64,000 nt of DNA from the NCBI RefSeq assembly GCF_009908285.1, contig NZ_JAAARM010000005.1, positions 233,556 through 297,555 of the forward strand. Reading direction: 5' to 3'. Both the position numbers and the translations under genes were made by a program. The stretch comes from Pseudomonas sp. Fl4BN1 (GTDB taxonomy: Bacteria; Pseudomonadota; Gammaproteobacteria; Pseudomonadales; Pseudomonadaceae). Under the pieces are notes generated by a model that saw nothing but the letters and a program-made list of their open reading frames with translations, searched no databases and was not told the DNA's origin. Each line of letters opens with the position of its first letter. Position 1 is the first letter of the stretch. Of this stretch, positions 55,768-64,000 are shown piece after piece.

Positions 55768-57195
55768 ATGTCTGAATCCCCCGGTAAACTAAGACTCGGC
55801 GCATTAGTCGCCTTGGTAGTGGGTTCCATGATTGGCGGAGGGATCTTCTCCTTGCCGCAAAACATGGCCGCCAGTGCCGATGTCGGTGCTGTTCTTATTG
55901 GTTGGGCGATTACTGCCGTCGGCATGTTGACCCTGGCCTTCGTCTTCCAAACCCTGGCCAACCGCAAGCCTGACCTGGACGGTGGCGTCTATGCCTACGC
56001 CAAGGCCGGATTTGGCGACTACATGGGTTTTTCCTCGGCCTGGGGCTACTGGATCAGTGCCTGGCTGGGCAACGTCGGCTACTTCGTCCTGCTGTTCAGC
56101 ACCCTGGGTTACTTTTTCCCGATCTTCGGTGAAGGCAACACCCCCGCTGCGGTGATCGGCGCTTCGGTACTGCTCTGGGCCGTGCACTTCCTGGTCTTGC
56201 GCGGGATCAAGGAAGCGGCCTTCATCAACTTGGTAACCACGGTCGCCAAGGTGGTGCCGCTGCTGCTGTTCGTGCTGATCGCCCTGTTCGCCTTCAAGCT
56301 GGACATCTTCACCGCCGACATCTGGGGCGTGAAAAACCCCGACCTGGGCAGCGTGATGAACCAGGTACGCAACATGATGCTGGTCACCGTCTGGGTGTTC
56401 ATCGGCATCGAGGGCGCGAGCATCTTTTCCTCCCGGGCGGAAAAACGCTCGGACGTAGGTAAGGCCACGGTCATTGGCTTCATCACCGTGCTGCTGTTCC
56501 TGGTGCTGGTGAACGTGCTGTCCCTGGGGATCATGACTCAGCCGGAACTGGCCAAGCTGCAGAACCCGTCCATGGCCGCCGTGCTGGAGCACGTGGTAGG
56601 CCACTGGGGCGCGGTGCTGATCAGCGTCGGCCTGATCATCTCGCTGCTGGGGGCGCTGCTGTCGTGGGTGCTGCTGTGCGCGGAGATCATGTTCGCCGCC
56701 GCCAAGGACCACACCATGCCGGAGTTCCTGCGCCGGGAAAACGCCAACCATGTACCGGCCAATGCCTTGTGGCTGACCAACGCCATGGTGCAGATCTTCC
56801 TGATCATCACCCTGTTCTCGGCCAGCACCTACCTGTCGCTGATCTACCTCGCCACCTCGATGATCCTGGTGCCCTACCTGTGGTCGGCGGCCTACGCGGT
56901 ACTGCTGGCGGTGCGCGGCGAAAGCTACGAGCAGGCCCTGGCCGAACGCAAGAAGGACCTGGTCATCGGCAGCATCGCCCTGCTCTACGCGATCTGGCTG
57001 CTGTACGCCGGCGGGGTCAAGTACCTGCTGCTCTCGGCTCTGCTCTACGCCCCCGGCGCGGTGCTGTTCGCCAAGGCCAAGATGGAACTGCACAAACCGA
57101 TTTTCACCAACGTCGAGAAGCTGATTTTTGCCGCAGTGGTCATGGGCGCCCTAGTGGCGGCCTACGGACTCTACGACGGCTTCCTGACCCTGTAA
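55768..57195 (+). CDS. arcD: Arginine:ornithine antiporter ArcD
   Basis: A 475-residue antiporter with the same architecture as the divergent paralogue: KLRLGALVALVVGSMIGGGIFSLPQNMAASADVGAVLIGWAITAVG and FGDYMGFSSAWGYWISAWLGNVGYFVLLFSTLGYFFPIFGEGNTPA. Imports arginine in exchange for ornithine from the ADI pathway. It is the first gene of arcDABC and begins the operon in the standard Pseudomonas order, 52 bases ahead of arcA. Confidence 0.94.
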   Translation: MSESPGKLRLGALVALVVGSMIGGGIFSLPQNMAASADVGAVLIGWAITAVGMLTLAFVFQTLANRKPDLDGGVYAYAKAGFGDYMGFSSAWGYWISAWLGNVGYFVLLFSTLGYFFPIFGEGNTPAAVIGASVLLWAVHFLVLRGIKEAAFINLVTTVAKVVPLLLFVLIALFAFKLDIFTADIWGVKNPDLGSVMNQVRNMMLVTVWVFIGIEGASIFSSRAEKRSDVGKATVIGFITVLLFLVLVNVLSLGIMTQPELAKLQNPSMAAVLEHVVGHWGAVLISVGLIISLLGALLSWVLLCAEIMFAAAKDHTMPEFLRRENANHVPANALWLTNAMVQIFLIITLFSASTYLSLIYLATSMILVPYLWSAAYAVLLAVRGESYEQALAERKKDLVIGSIALLYAIWLLYAGGVKYLLLSALLYAPGAVLFAKAKMELHKPIFTNVEKLIFAAVVMGALVAAYGLYDGFLTL

Positions 57196-57247
57196 GCACT
57201 GCTTTTTGCAACACCCCTGATTGTTTTGTCTCTGGAGGATCACAGTA

Positions 57248-58504
57248 ATGACCACGGAAAAAGTTAAGTACGGCGTCCATTCCGAAGCCGGCAAACTGCG
57301 CAAAGTCATGGTTTGCTCCCCAGGCCTGGCCCATCAGCGGCTGACCCCGAACAACTGCGATGAACTGCTGTTCGACGATGTGTTGTGGGTGGCCCAAGCC
57401 AAACGCGACCACTTCGACTTTGTCACCAAAATGCGTGAGCGGGACATCGATGTGCTGGAGATGCACAACCTGCTGACCGACATCGTCGCCATGCCCGAAG
57501 CCCTGGACTGGATCCTGGAGCGCAAGGTTACCGCCAACCAGGTTGGCCTGGGCCTGGTCAACGAAGTCGGCTCTTGGCTGCGCAGCCTGGAGCCACGCAA
57601 GGTCGCCGAATTCCTCATCGGCGGTGTTTCGGCCGACGACCTGCCAAGCAGTTTCGGCGGCAAGACCATCGAGATGTTCCGCGACTTCCTCGGCCACTCC
57701 AGCTTCATCCTGCCACCGCTGCCCAACACCCAGTTCACCCGCGACACCACCTGCTGGATCTACGGCGGTGTGACCCTGAACCCGATGTACTGGCCGGCGC
57801 GACGTCAGGAAACCCTGCTGACCACCGCCATCTACAAATTCCACCCCGAGTTCACCAACGCCGACTTCCAGATCTGGTACGGCGACCCGGACCAGGAACA
57901 CGGCAACGCCACCCTGGAAGGCGGCGACGTGATGCCTATTGGCAACGGCGTGGTACTGATCGGCATGGGCGAACGCTCATCCCGCCAGGCCATCGGCCAG
58001 CTCGCATTGAACCTGTTCAAGCACAAGGCGGTGGAGCGCGTGATCGTCGCTGGCCTGCCGAAATCCCGCGCAGCAATGCACCTCGATACCGTGTTCAGCT
58101 TCTGCGACCGCGACCTGGTAACAATCTTCCCGGAAGTGGTGAACCAGATCGTCGCCTTCACCCTGCGTCCTGACGAAAGCAAGCCGGGCGGCATCGATAT
58201 CCAGCAGGAAAAAACCAGCTTCCTCGACACCGTAGCCGCGGCCCTCAACCTCAAGGCCCTGCGCGTGGTGGAAACCGGTGGCAACAGCTTCGCCGCCGAA
58301 CGCGAGCAATGGGACGACGGCAACAATGTGGTGGCAGTGGAGCCAGGCGTGGTTATCGGCTACGACCGCAATACCTACACCAACACCTTGCTGCGCAAGG
58401 CCGGGGTCGAAGTCATCACCATCAGCGCTGGCGAACTGGGCCGGGGCCGTGGCGGCGGCCACTGCATGACTTGCCCGATCATCCGCGACCCAATCGACTA
58501 CTAA
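57248..58504 (+). CDS. arcA: Arginine deiminase
   Basis: Hydrolyses arginine to citrulline and ammonia. The 418 residues end [19 protein letters not shown]; the nucleophile is Cys406, the same number as in P. aeruginosa Arc[28 protein letters not shown] and [22 protein letters not shown] bind the substrate guanidinium. ATG 57248 follows GGAGG at 8 bases; the longer frame from 57221 is inside the arcD-arcA gap. Confidence 0.96.
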   Translation: MTTEKVKYGVHSEAGKLRKVMVCSPGLAHQRLTPNNCDELLFDDVLWVAQAKRDHFDFVTKMRERDIDVLEMHNLLTDIVAMPEALDWILERKVTANQVGLGLVNEVGSWLRSLEPRKVAEFLIGGVSADDLPSSFGGKTIEMFRDFLGHSSFILPPLPNTQFTRDTTCWIYGGVTLNPMYWPARRQETLLTTAIYKFHPEFTNADFQIWYGDPDQEHGNATLEGGDVMPIGNGVVLIGMGERSSRQAIGQLALNLFKHKAVERVIVAGLPKSRAAMHLDTVFSFCDRDLVTIFPEVVNQIVAFTLRPDESKPGGIDIQQEKTSFLDTVAAALNLKALRVVETGGNSFAAEREQWDDGNNVVAVEPGVVIGYDRNTYTNTLLRKAGVEVITISAGELGRGRGGGHCMTCPIIRDPIDY

Positions 58505-58589
58505 GCGCCCCTTATCCGCAATGGCAGCTTGTCGTTGCCCCCACAAAGGGCCTCGACAAGTGGACGACCGAAATCAAAGGAGATCCATC

Positions 58590-59600
58590 ATGGCTTTCAA
58601 TATTCACAACCGTAACCTGCTGAGCCTGGAACACCACACTCCACGCGAACTGCGCTACCTGCTGGACCTGTCCCGCGACCTCAAGCGCGCCAAGTACACC
58701 GGCACCGAGCAGCAGCACCTCAAAGGCAACAACATCGCCCTGATCTTCGAAAAGACCTCGACCCGCACCCGCTGTGCGTTCGAAGTGGCGGCCTATGACC
58801 AGGGTGCCAACGTCACCTACATCGACCCCAACTCGTCGCAGATCGGCCACAAGGAAAGCATGAAGGACACCGCCCGAGTGCTGGGGCGCATGTACGACGC
58901 TATCGAATATCGTGGCTTCAAGCAGGAAATCGTCGAAGAACTGGCGAAGTTCGCCGGAGTCCCGGTGTTCAACGGCCTGACCGACGAATACCACCCGACA
59001 CAAATGATCGCCGACGTACTGACCATGCGTGAGCACGCCGACAAGCCAATCCATGAGATCAGCTACGCCTACCTGGGCGACGCCCGCAACAACATGGGCA
59101 ACTCGCTGCTGCTGGTGGGCGCCAAGCTCGGCATGGACGTACGCATCTGCGCACCCAAAGCCCTGTGGCCCCATGACGACCTGGTGCAGCGCTGCAAGAA
59201 ATACGCAGAGGAAAGCGGTGCCCGCATCACCCTCACCGAAGACCCGAAAGCTGCCGTCAAGGGCGTGGACTTCATCCACACCGACGTCTGGGTCTCCATG
59301 GGCGAGCCAGTGGAAGCCTGGGCCGAGCGCATCGAGCAACTGCTGCCGTACCAAGTCAACGCGCAACTGATGAAAGCCACCGGCAACCCTCGGACCAAGT
59401 TCATGCATTGCCTGCCGGCGTTCCACAACAGCGATACCAAGGTCGGCAAGCAGATCGCCGAGCAGTATCCGCACCTGGCCAACGGCATTGAAGTCACCGA
59501 CGACGTGTTCGAGTCGCCAGCCTGCATCGCCTTCGAGCAAGCGGAAAACCGCATGCACACCATCAAGGCGATCCTGGTTTCGACCCTGGCCGACCTCTAA
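58590..59600 (+). CDS. arcB: Catabolic ornithine carbamoyltransferase
   Basis: Phosphorolysis of citrulline to ornithine and carbamoyl phosphate. The 336 residues equal the P. aeruginosa catabolic enzyme. [20 protein letters not shown] is the carbamoyl-phosphate loop (STRTR about 56-60), [15 protein letters not shown] is the second ligand site and [15 protein letters not shown] holds the catalytic Cys. ATG 58590 has AAGGAG. Lies 85 bases after arcA. Confidence 0.96.
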   Translation: MAFNIHNRNLLSLEHHTPRELRYLLDLSRDLKRAKYTGTEQQHLKGNNIALIFEKTSTRTRCAFEVAAYDQGANVTYIDPNSSQIGHKESMKDTARVLGRMYDAIEYRGFKQEIVEELAKFAGVPVFNGLTDEYHPTQMIADVLTMREHADKPIHEISYAYLGDARNNMGNSLLLVGAKLGMDVRICAPKALWPHDDLVQRCKKYAEESGARITLTEDPKAAVKGVDFIHTDVWVSMGEPVEAWAERIEQLLPYQVNAQLMKATGNPRTKFMHCLPAFHNSDTKVGKQIAEQYPHLANGIEVTDDVFESPACIAFEQAENRMHTIKAILVSTLADL

Positions 59601-59608
59601 CCTGCCAC

Positions 59609-59697
59609 CTGTAGAAGTTGGCTAGCCAGCGATCAACGAGCCTGCGGACCAGTTAATGGTCCGCATCGGCCGACTCACTGGCAAGCCGGCGGCTACG
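59609..59697. repeat. REP-like element with a central hairpin between arcB and arcC
   Basis: CTGTAGAAGTTGGCTAGCCA (from 59609) and TCACTGGCAAGCCGGCGGCT (to 59697) are diverged REP halves. Between them lies a 9-bp perfect stem, TGCGGACCA-GTTAA-TGGTCCGCA (59643-59665). It lies within the arc operon. Confidence 0.7.
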
Positions 59698-59719
59698 GAT
59701 CCTCTAGAAGGACTGCATT

Positions 59720-60649
59720 ATGCGTATCGTCGTTGCACTGGGCGGTAACGCCCTGCTCCGCCGTGGTGAACCCATGACCGCGGACAACCAACGCGCCAAC
59801 ATCCGCATCGCCACCGAACAGATCGCCAAGATTCATCCCGGCAACCAGCTGGTGATTGCGCACGGCAATGGTCCGCAGGTAGGCCTGCTGTCCCTGCAGG
59901 CGGCGGCCTATACCCAGGTTTCGCCTTATCCGCTGGACGTGCTGGGCGCCGAGACCGAAGGCATGATCGGCTACATCATCGAACAGGAACTGGGCAACCT
60001 GCTGGATTTCGAGGTGCCTTTCGCCACCTTGCTGACCCAAGTGGAAGTGGACGCCAAGGACCCGGCGTTCAAGAACCCGACCAAACCCATCGGTCCGGTC
60101 TACAGCAAGGAAGAAGCCGAGAAGCTGGCTAAGGAAAAAGGCTGGGCCATCGCCCCGGATGGCGACAAGTACCGCCGTGTGGTGGCCAGCCCGAAACCCA
60201 AGCGCATCTTCGAGATTCGCCCGATCAAGTGGCTGCTGGAAAAAAGCAGCATCGTGATCTGCGCCGGCGGTGGCGGTATCCCGACCATGTACGGCGAGGA
60301 TGGCAAGCTCAAGGGCATTGAGGCGGTCATCGACAAGGACCTGTGCTCGGCGCTGCTGGCCGAACAGCTGGAGGCCGATCTGCTGGTGATTGCCACCGAC
60401 GTCAACGCAGCATTCATCGACTTCGGCAAGCCCACACAGAAAGCCATCGCCCACGCCCATCCGGATGAAATGGAGAAGCTCGGCTTTGCCGCTGGTTCCA
60501 TGGGGCCGAAGGTCCAGGCCGCCTGCGACTTTGCCCGCCGCACTGGCAAAGTCGCGGTGATCGGTTCACTCTCGGACATCGAAGCGATCGTCCAGGGTAA
60601 GGCCGGCACCCGCATCAGCACAGCGAAACCCGGCATCAGCTACCTGTAG
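59720..60649 (+). CDS. arcC: Carbamate kinase
   Basis: Makes ATP from carbamoyl phosphate, the energy-yielding step of the ADI pathway. The 309 residues start [17 protein letters not shown], then [46 protein letters not shown] and [19 protein letters not shown], all carbamate-kinase signatures. Last gene of arcDABC, with a terminator following. Confidence 0.96.
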   Translation: MRIVVALGGNALLRRGEPMTADNQRANIRIATEQIAKIHPGNQLVIAHGNGPQVGLLSLQAAAYTQVSPYPLDVLGAETEGMIGYIIEQELGNLLDFEVPFATLLTQVEVDAKDPAFKNPTKPIGPVYSKEEAEKLAKEKGWAIAPDGDKYRRVVASPKPKRIFEIRPIKWLLEKSSIVICAGGGGIPTMYGEDGKLKGIEAVIDKDLCSALLAEQLEADLLVIATDVNAAFIDFGKPTQKAIAHAHPDEMEKLGFAAGSMGPKVQAACDFARRTGKVAVIGSLSDIEAIVQGKAGTRISTAKPGISYL

Positions 60650-60670
60650 GACGCTTGTCGTAAGAACTCG

Positions 60671-60697
60671 GGGCAGGCCCGGCGCCTGCCCTTATTT
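60671..60697 (+). terminator. Terminator of the arc operon
   Basis: GGGCAGGC pairs with GCCTGCCC around CCGGC, followed by TTATTT. It ends the arcDABC transcript 22 bases past arcC. Confidence 0.75.
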
Positions 60698-60721
60698 CAA
60701 AGCCTTGGAGGAGAGAAGCCT

Positions 60722-61081
60722 ATGGCCAAGTTTGAGCCCGGTCACCTGCATATCGAGCGCCATGCACTGAACAAGGACGACTTCAGCTACAACCTGTGCA
60801 TCGACTATGAAGTATCCCAGGACCCCAAAGAGGGCAAGGGTATGCTGTTCACCCTGCACGGCACCATTGAAGACAAACCCTTGAAGGAGCAGTTCTTCCT
60901 CGCCAAGGACCTGGCCTTCGACTTCGCCCGACACGCCACCCGCATTGCTCAGCAGCACGGCCTGCCCAAAAGCGCCAGCATTGCCTCGATGCACAAGTAC
61001 TACGACGAAATGTTCGAAGACGTACGCAAGCAACTCAATGTAAAGCCCGGCGACCCGGTGAAACCCGAACACCTGGCATAA
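60722..61081 (+). CDS. DUF5064-family protein
   Basis: A 119-residue soluble acidic/basic protein. The opening MAKFEPGHLHIERHALNKDDFSYNLCIDYEVSQDPKEGKGMLFTLHGTIEDKPLKEQFFL resembles the Pseudomonas-restricted DUF5064 family. GGAGGAGAGAAGCC precedes the ATG. No motif points to an enzyme; expected to be a small alpha/beta protein. It follows the arc terminator and precedes a REP pair, so it is probably its own unit. Confidence 0.8.
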   Translation: MAKFEPGHLHIERHALNKDDFSYNLCIDYEVSQDPKEGKGMLFTLHGTIEDKPLKEQFFLAKDLAFDFARHATRIAQQHGLPKSASIASMHKYYDEMFEDVRKQLNVKPGDPVKPEHLA

Positions 61082-61091
61082 CCCCCATCTT

Positions 61092-61175
61092 CTGTAGGAG
61101 CCGGCTTGCCGGCGAACTGCCCAACGCCCGGCACAGGTACCAGGTCCGCCTTCGCCGGCAAGCCGGCTCCTACGG
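61092..61175. repeat. Inverted REP pair
   Basis: CTGTAGGAGCCGGCTTGCCG (from 61092) and TTCGCCGGCAAGCCGGCTCC (61151 on) are near-perfect inverted halves with a 34-base spacer, directly after the DUF5064 stop and before gcsR. Confidence 0.9.
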
Positions 61176-61254
61176 CATGGGTGACGATTTCGACTAAGCC
61201 TCCGCCCCAAGGCATACTGGCCACCCCCCGCTTTGCAGAACCGTCAGCCACCCC

Positions 61255-62763
61255 ATGCGTATCCACGTCAGCTTCATCGACCGCGTCGGCATCACCCAGG
61301 AAGTCCTGGCCCTGCTGGGCGGACGCAACCTCAACCTGGATGCGGTGGAAATGGTGCCGCCCAACGTATACATCGACGCCCCGACCCTGAGCCCCCAGGT
61401 ACTGGAGGAGCTACGCGATGCACTGTTCAACGTGCATGGCGTGCAGGCGGTAACGGTGGTCGACATCCTGCCCGGCCAGCGTCGTCATTTGCAGTTGGAT
61501 GCCTTGCTGGCCGCCATGACCGACCCGGTGCTGGCCCTGGACAGTGCCGGCAAGGTGCTGCTGGCCAACCCGGCGCTGATCGCCCTGTATGGGCGCGAAC
61601 CTGCCGGGGAAAGTGTCGCCGAGCTATTTGCCGACCCGGCCTTGCTGGAGTCCCTGCTGGAGCACGGCTTTCGCCTGCCGCTGCGGGAGATCACGGTCAA
61701 TGGCCAGACCTTGTTGCTGGACGCCACCCCCATCACCGATGCCGGTGCCCTGCTGACCCTGTACCCGCCCAACCGCATCGGCGAACGACTCTCGGCCCTG
61801 CACCACGATCACGCCGAGGGCTTCGACGCCCTGCTCGGCGAATCACCGGCGATCCGCACCCTCAAGGCCCGGGCGCAACGGGTCGCAGCGCTGGATGCGC
61901 CGCTGCTGATCCAGGGTGAAACCGGCACCGGCAAGGAACTGGTGGCCCGGGCCTGCCACGCCATCAGTGCCCGGCACAATGCACCGTTCCTGGCACTGAA
62001 CTGCGCGGCGTTGCCGGAAAACCTCGCCGAGAGCGAGCTGTTCGGCTACGCCCCCGGGGCCTTTACCGGGGCCCAGCGCGGCGGCAAGCCGGGGCTGATG
62101 GAACTGGCCAACCAGGGCACGGTGTTTCTCGATGAAATCGGCGAGATGTCGCCCTATCTGCAGGCCAAGCTCCTGCGTTTTCTCAATGACGGCAGCTTTC
62201 GCCGGGTGGGTGGCGACCGCGAGATCAAGGTCAATGTGCGCATCCTCAGCGCTACCCATCGCGACCTGGAAAAGATGGTCAGCGAAGGCAGCTTCCGCGA
62301 AGACCTGTTCTATCGCCTCAACGTGCTGAATGTTGAAGTACCGCCGCTGCGCGAACGCGGCCAGGACATCCTGCTGCTGGCCCGCTACTTCATGCAGCAG
62401 GCCTGCGCGCAGATCCAGCGCCCGATCTGTCGCCTGACCCCGGGCACCTACCCGGCCCTACTGGGTAACCGTTGGCCGGGTAACGTGCGGCAATTGCAGA
62501 ACGTGATCTTTCGCGCCGCAGCGATCTGCGAAAGCAACCTGGTGGATATCGGCGACCTGGACATCGCCGGCACCTCGGTCGCACGGCAGAGCGATGCCGA
62601 GGTTGAAAGCCTGGAACAGGCCGTGGAAGCCTTCGAGAAAGAGCTGCTGGAAAACCTCTACGCCAATTACCCCTCGACCCGACAACTGGCCAACCGCCTG
62701 CAGACGTCCCACACCGCCATCGCCCACCGCCTGCGCAAGTACGGCATTCCCGGCAAGTCCTGA
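61255..62763 (+). CDS. gcsR: GcsR, TyrR-like sigma-54 activator of the glycine cleavage system
   Basis: A 502-residue enhancer-binding protein: N-terminal ACT domain (about 1-70), PAS domain (about 78-185), AAA+ sigma-54 domain (about 198-420) with Walker A GETGTGKE, GAFTGA in GYAPGAFTGA and Walker B FLDEIGEM, and a C-terminal helix-turn-helix (STRQLANRLQTSHTAIAHRLRKYG). Architecture is TyrR/PhhR. Position directly before gcvH-gcvP identifies it as GcsR, which in P. aeruginosa responds to glycine. The downstream promoter is -24/-12 type and has palindromes. Confidence 0.92.
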   Translation: MRIHVSFIDRVGITQEVLALLGGRNLNLDAVEMVPPNVYIDAPTLSPQVLEELRDALFNVHGVQAVTVVDILPGQRRHLQLDALLAAMTDPVLALDSAGKVLLANPALIALYGREPAGESVAELFADPALLESLLEHGFRLPLREITVNGQTLLLDATPITDAGALLTLYPPNRIGERLSALHHDHAEGFDALLGESPAIRTLKARAQRVAALDAPLLIQGETGTGKELVARACHAISARHNAPFLALNCAALPENLAESELFGYAPGAFTGAQRGGKPGLMELANQGTVFLDEIGEMSPYLQAKLLRFLNDGSFRRVGGDREIKVNVRILSATHRDLEKMVSEGSFREDLFYRLNVLNVEVPPLRERGQDILLLARYFMQQACAQIQRPICRLTPGTYPALLGNRWPGNVRQLQNVIFRAAAICESNLVDIGDLDIAGTSVARQSDAEVESLEQAVEAFEKELLENLYANYPSTRQLANRLQTSHTAIAHRLRKYGIPGKS

Positions 62764-62776
62764 CCTGCCGCCTCAT

Positions 62777-62861
62777 CCGTAGGAGCCGGCTCGCCGGCGA
62801 AGAGGCCCTCAAGCCCTGTGTCGCTCTTAAGGGCGCCTTCGCTGGCAAGCCAGCTCCTACG
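62777..62861. repeat. Inverted REP pair between gcsR and its binding region
   Basis: CCGTAGGAGCCGGCTCGCCG (from 62777) and TTCGCTGGCAAGCCAGCTCC (62838 on) are inverted halves. They follow the gcsR stop by 13 bases and probably end its message. Confidence 0.85.
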
Positions 62862-62913
62862 CCAGCCCCCATCAGCGCCGGCCGCCGATACAGGTCTGGA
62901 AGCGACCTGCAAC

Positions 62914-63032
62914 TGTACTGAAAGCGCTACAGCGGAACGATTTCGCTACAAGGCCTTGTAATCGCTGCCGTGCAAGGCTTTGATCCTCAAAGCCTTTTTG
63001 GCTGCGGGGCCAGATGTAGCGATTTCGCTACA
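62914..63032 (+). promoter_or_regulatory. GcsR-type upstream activating sites
   Basis: Three 18-base sites of form 7-N4-7: TGTACTG-AAAG-CGCTACA (62914-62931), CGGAACG-ATTT-CGCTACA (62933-62950) and TGTAGCG-ATTT-CGCTACA (63015-63032, perfect palindrome). The second, reversed, reads TGTAGCG-AAAT-CGTTCCG, close to the TGTAACG-N4-CGTTCCG consensus I recall for GcsR. A degenerate one is at 62957-62974. Confidence 0.75.
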
Positions 63033-63097
63033 CCCAAGCCCTCCAGACTTTTCAAAAAAACTCTCAAGCCGTTGATATTAAAGGACTAAATAAATAT

Positions 63098-63112
63098 TGG
63101 CCGTGTTCTTGC
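63098..63112 (+). promoter_or_regulatory. Sigma-54 promoter of gcvH
   Basis: TGGCCGTGTTCTTGC has GG and GC at the exact spacing of a -24/-12 element (consensus TGGCACG-N4-TTGC). Transcription should begin at about 63124, giving a 70-base leader. Confidence 0.85.
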
Positions 63113-63193
63113 TATGGACATTGCCATTCGGCTCGGCCCTGCACGAGCATTCAATCGCGTCCACCAGACGAGTCTGGCCCCTGAGGAGTTTCC

Positions 63194-63577
63194 ATGAGCG
63201 AGTTGCGTTTTACTGAAGATCACGAATGGCTGCGTACCGAAGCGGATGGCAGTGTCACCGTCGGCATCACGGCTTTTGCCCAGAACGCCTTGGGTGATGT
63301 GGTGTTTGTGCAACTGCCTGAACTGCAGAGCTACGACAAGGGCGCCGAAGCCGCCACCGTGGAATCGGTAAAGGCCGCCAGCGGCGTGTACATGCCTCTG
63401 GACGGTGAAGTGGTCGCCACCAACCCGGCCCTGGAAGACAGCCCGGAACTGGTCAACGAAGACCCGCTGGGCGAAGGCTGGTTCTTCCGCTTCATCCCTG
63501 CCGATGCCGCTGCCGTTGGCCAACTGCTTGACCAGGCCGCCTACGACCGCCTGATCAAAGCCAGCGCCGAAGCCTGA
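63194..63577 (+). CDS. gcvH: Glycine cleavage system H protein
   Basis: A 127-residue lipoyl carrier. It moves the aminomethyl group from GcvP to GcvT. The lipoylated lysine is Lys60 in VESVKAAS, within the lipoyl-domain fold [24 protein letters not shown]. The ATG is preceded by GAGGAG. First gene of the GcsR-regulated operon (gcvH2-gcvP2-glyA2-sdaA-gcvT2 in P. aeruginosa). Confidence 0.95.
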   Translation: MSELRFTEDHEWLRTEADGSVTVGITAFAQNALGDVVFVQLPELQSYDKGAEAATVESVKAASGVYMPLDGEVVATNPALEDSPELVNEDPLGEGWFFRFIPADAAAVGQLLDQAAYDRLIKASAEA

Positions 63578-63587
63578 GGACCCCGTC

Positions 63588-64000
63588 ATGACCATCAACC
63601 TGACTACCGCCAACGAATTCATCGCGCGCCACATCGGCCCGCGCCCGGGCGATGAGCAAGCCATGCTCAACAGCCTCGGTTTCGATTCCCTGGAAGCCCT
63701 GAGCGCCAGCGTGATCCCCGAGAGCATCAAGGGCACCAGCGTACTGGAGCTGGGCCACGGCCAGAGCGAAGCCCAGGCCCTGGCCTCGATCAAGGCCATC
63801 GCCGCCAACAACCAGCTGTTCAAGACCTACATCGGCCAGGGTTACTACAGCTGCCACACGCCATCGCCGATCCTGCGCAACCTGCTGGAAAACCCGGCCT
63901 GGTACACCGCCTACACCCCGTACCAACCGGAAATCTCCCAGGGTCGGCTGGAAGCGCTGCTGAACTTCCAGACCTTGATCAGCGACCTCAGCGGCCTGCC
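63588..64000 (+). CDS. gcvP: Glycine dehydrogenase (decarboxylating), N-terminal fragment
   Basis: The first 137 codons are in the window and open to its end. The start is [27 protein letters not shown], then [57 protein letters not shown], the strongly conserved GcvP opening, including GYY and the [12 protein letters not shown] block. It starts 10 bases after gcvH in the same operon. Decarboxylates glycine with PLP. Confidence 0.95.
   Translation, partial: MTINLTTANEFIARHIGPRPGDEQAMLNSLGFDSLEALSASVIPESIKGTSVLELGHGQSEAQALASIKAIAANNQLFKTYIGQGYYSCHTPSPILRNLLENPAWYTAYTPYQPEISQGRLEALLNFQTLISDLSGL

Noticed and set aside
59698..59709. GGATCCTCTAGA, resembling a cloning polylinker (BamHI-XbaI)
   Set aside because: Twelve bases match by chance; the flanks are normal REP and arcC leader sequence, with no vector DNA next to them.

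Overview
The window looks like chromosomal DNA of a fluorescent Pseudomonas (P. protegens / P. fluorescens / P. chlororaphis type). This is inferred from gene content and order: complete Entner-Doudoroff glucose genes with HexR and GltR/GtrS control, tandem fadD genes, an arcDABC arginine deiminase operon, a HemO-type heme oxygenase and a GcsR-glycine cleavage locus. Many Pseudomonas-type REP hairpins (GTAGGAGCCGGC...) lie between genes. No database was searched, so the species is not fixed. I see no prophage, insertion sequence, CRISPR array, tRNA or rRNA.

Layout. 1-3.5 kb: the end of an aminotransferase gene, then a gluconate locus (gntP, gntK, gntR) with three copies of one operator. 3.5-15.6 kb: small transporters, LysR regulators, a PACE efflux pump, two glutathione transferases, a uronate-dehydrogenase-like SDR, a soluble double-PAS chemoreceptor, a second peptide deformylase, YihY, CsbD and several uncharacterised small proteins, including a 38-residue lysine-rich one. 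15.6-21 kb: lipid block of fadD1, fadD2, a monoglyceride-lipase-like hydrolase and a PhaJ-like hydratase. 21-24.2 kb: an AaeAB-like efflux operon (FUSC, DUF1656, HlyD). 24.3-26.4 kb: a PA2169-type protein, a DUF3820 protein and a class V aminotransferase.

26.6-45.8 kb is the core glucose region. It holds eda-pgl-zwf with divergent hexR, a mutarotase, porin OprB, the GtsABCD sugar ABC transporter, an AGE-family sugar isomerase, the GltR/GtrS two-component system, glk and edd, and divergent gap with mgsA. Sugar enters through OprB and GtsABCD. Glk and Zwf/Pgl convert it to 6-phosphogluconate, and Edd/Eda and Gap take it to lower glycolysis. The gnt locus feeds gluconate into the same point. HexR-like sites lie in both the zwf/hexR and edd/gap gaps, and a previously unnamed promoter architecture is shared by gtsA and the AGE gene.

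45.8-51 kb is an iron/heme island: a Fur-box-controlled ECF sigma factor, a FecR-type anti-sigma factor, a signalling TonB receptor and heme oxygenase. 51-60.7 kb holds a YbaN protein, a dCache chemoreceptor and the arginine deiminase locus, with two divergent arcD-type antiporters ahead of arcABC. 60.7-64 kb holds a DUF5064 protein and gcsR, a sigma-54 activator gene. It is followed by a REP pair, GcsR-type palindromes, a -24/-12 promoter, and gcvH and the start of gcvP.
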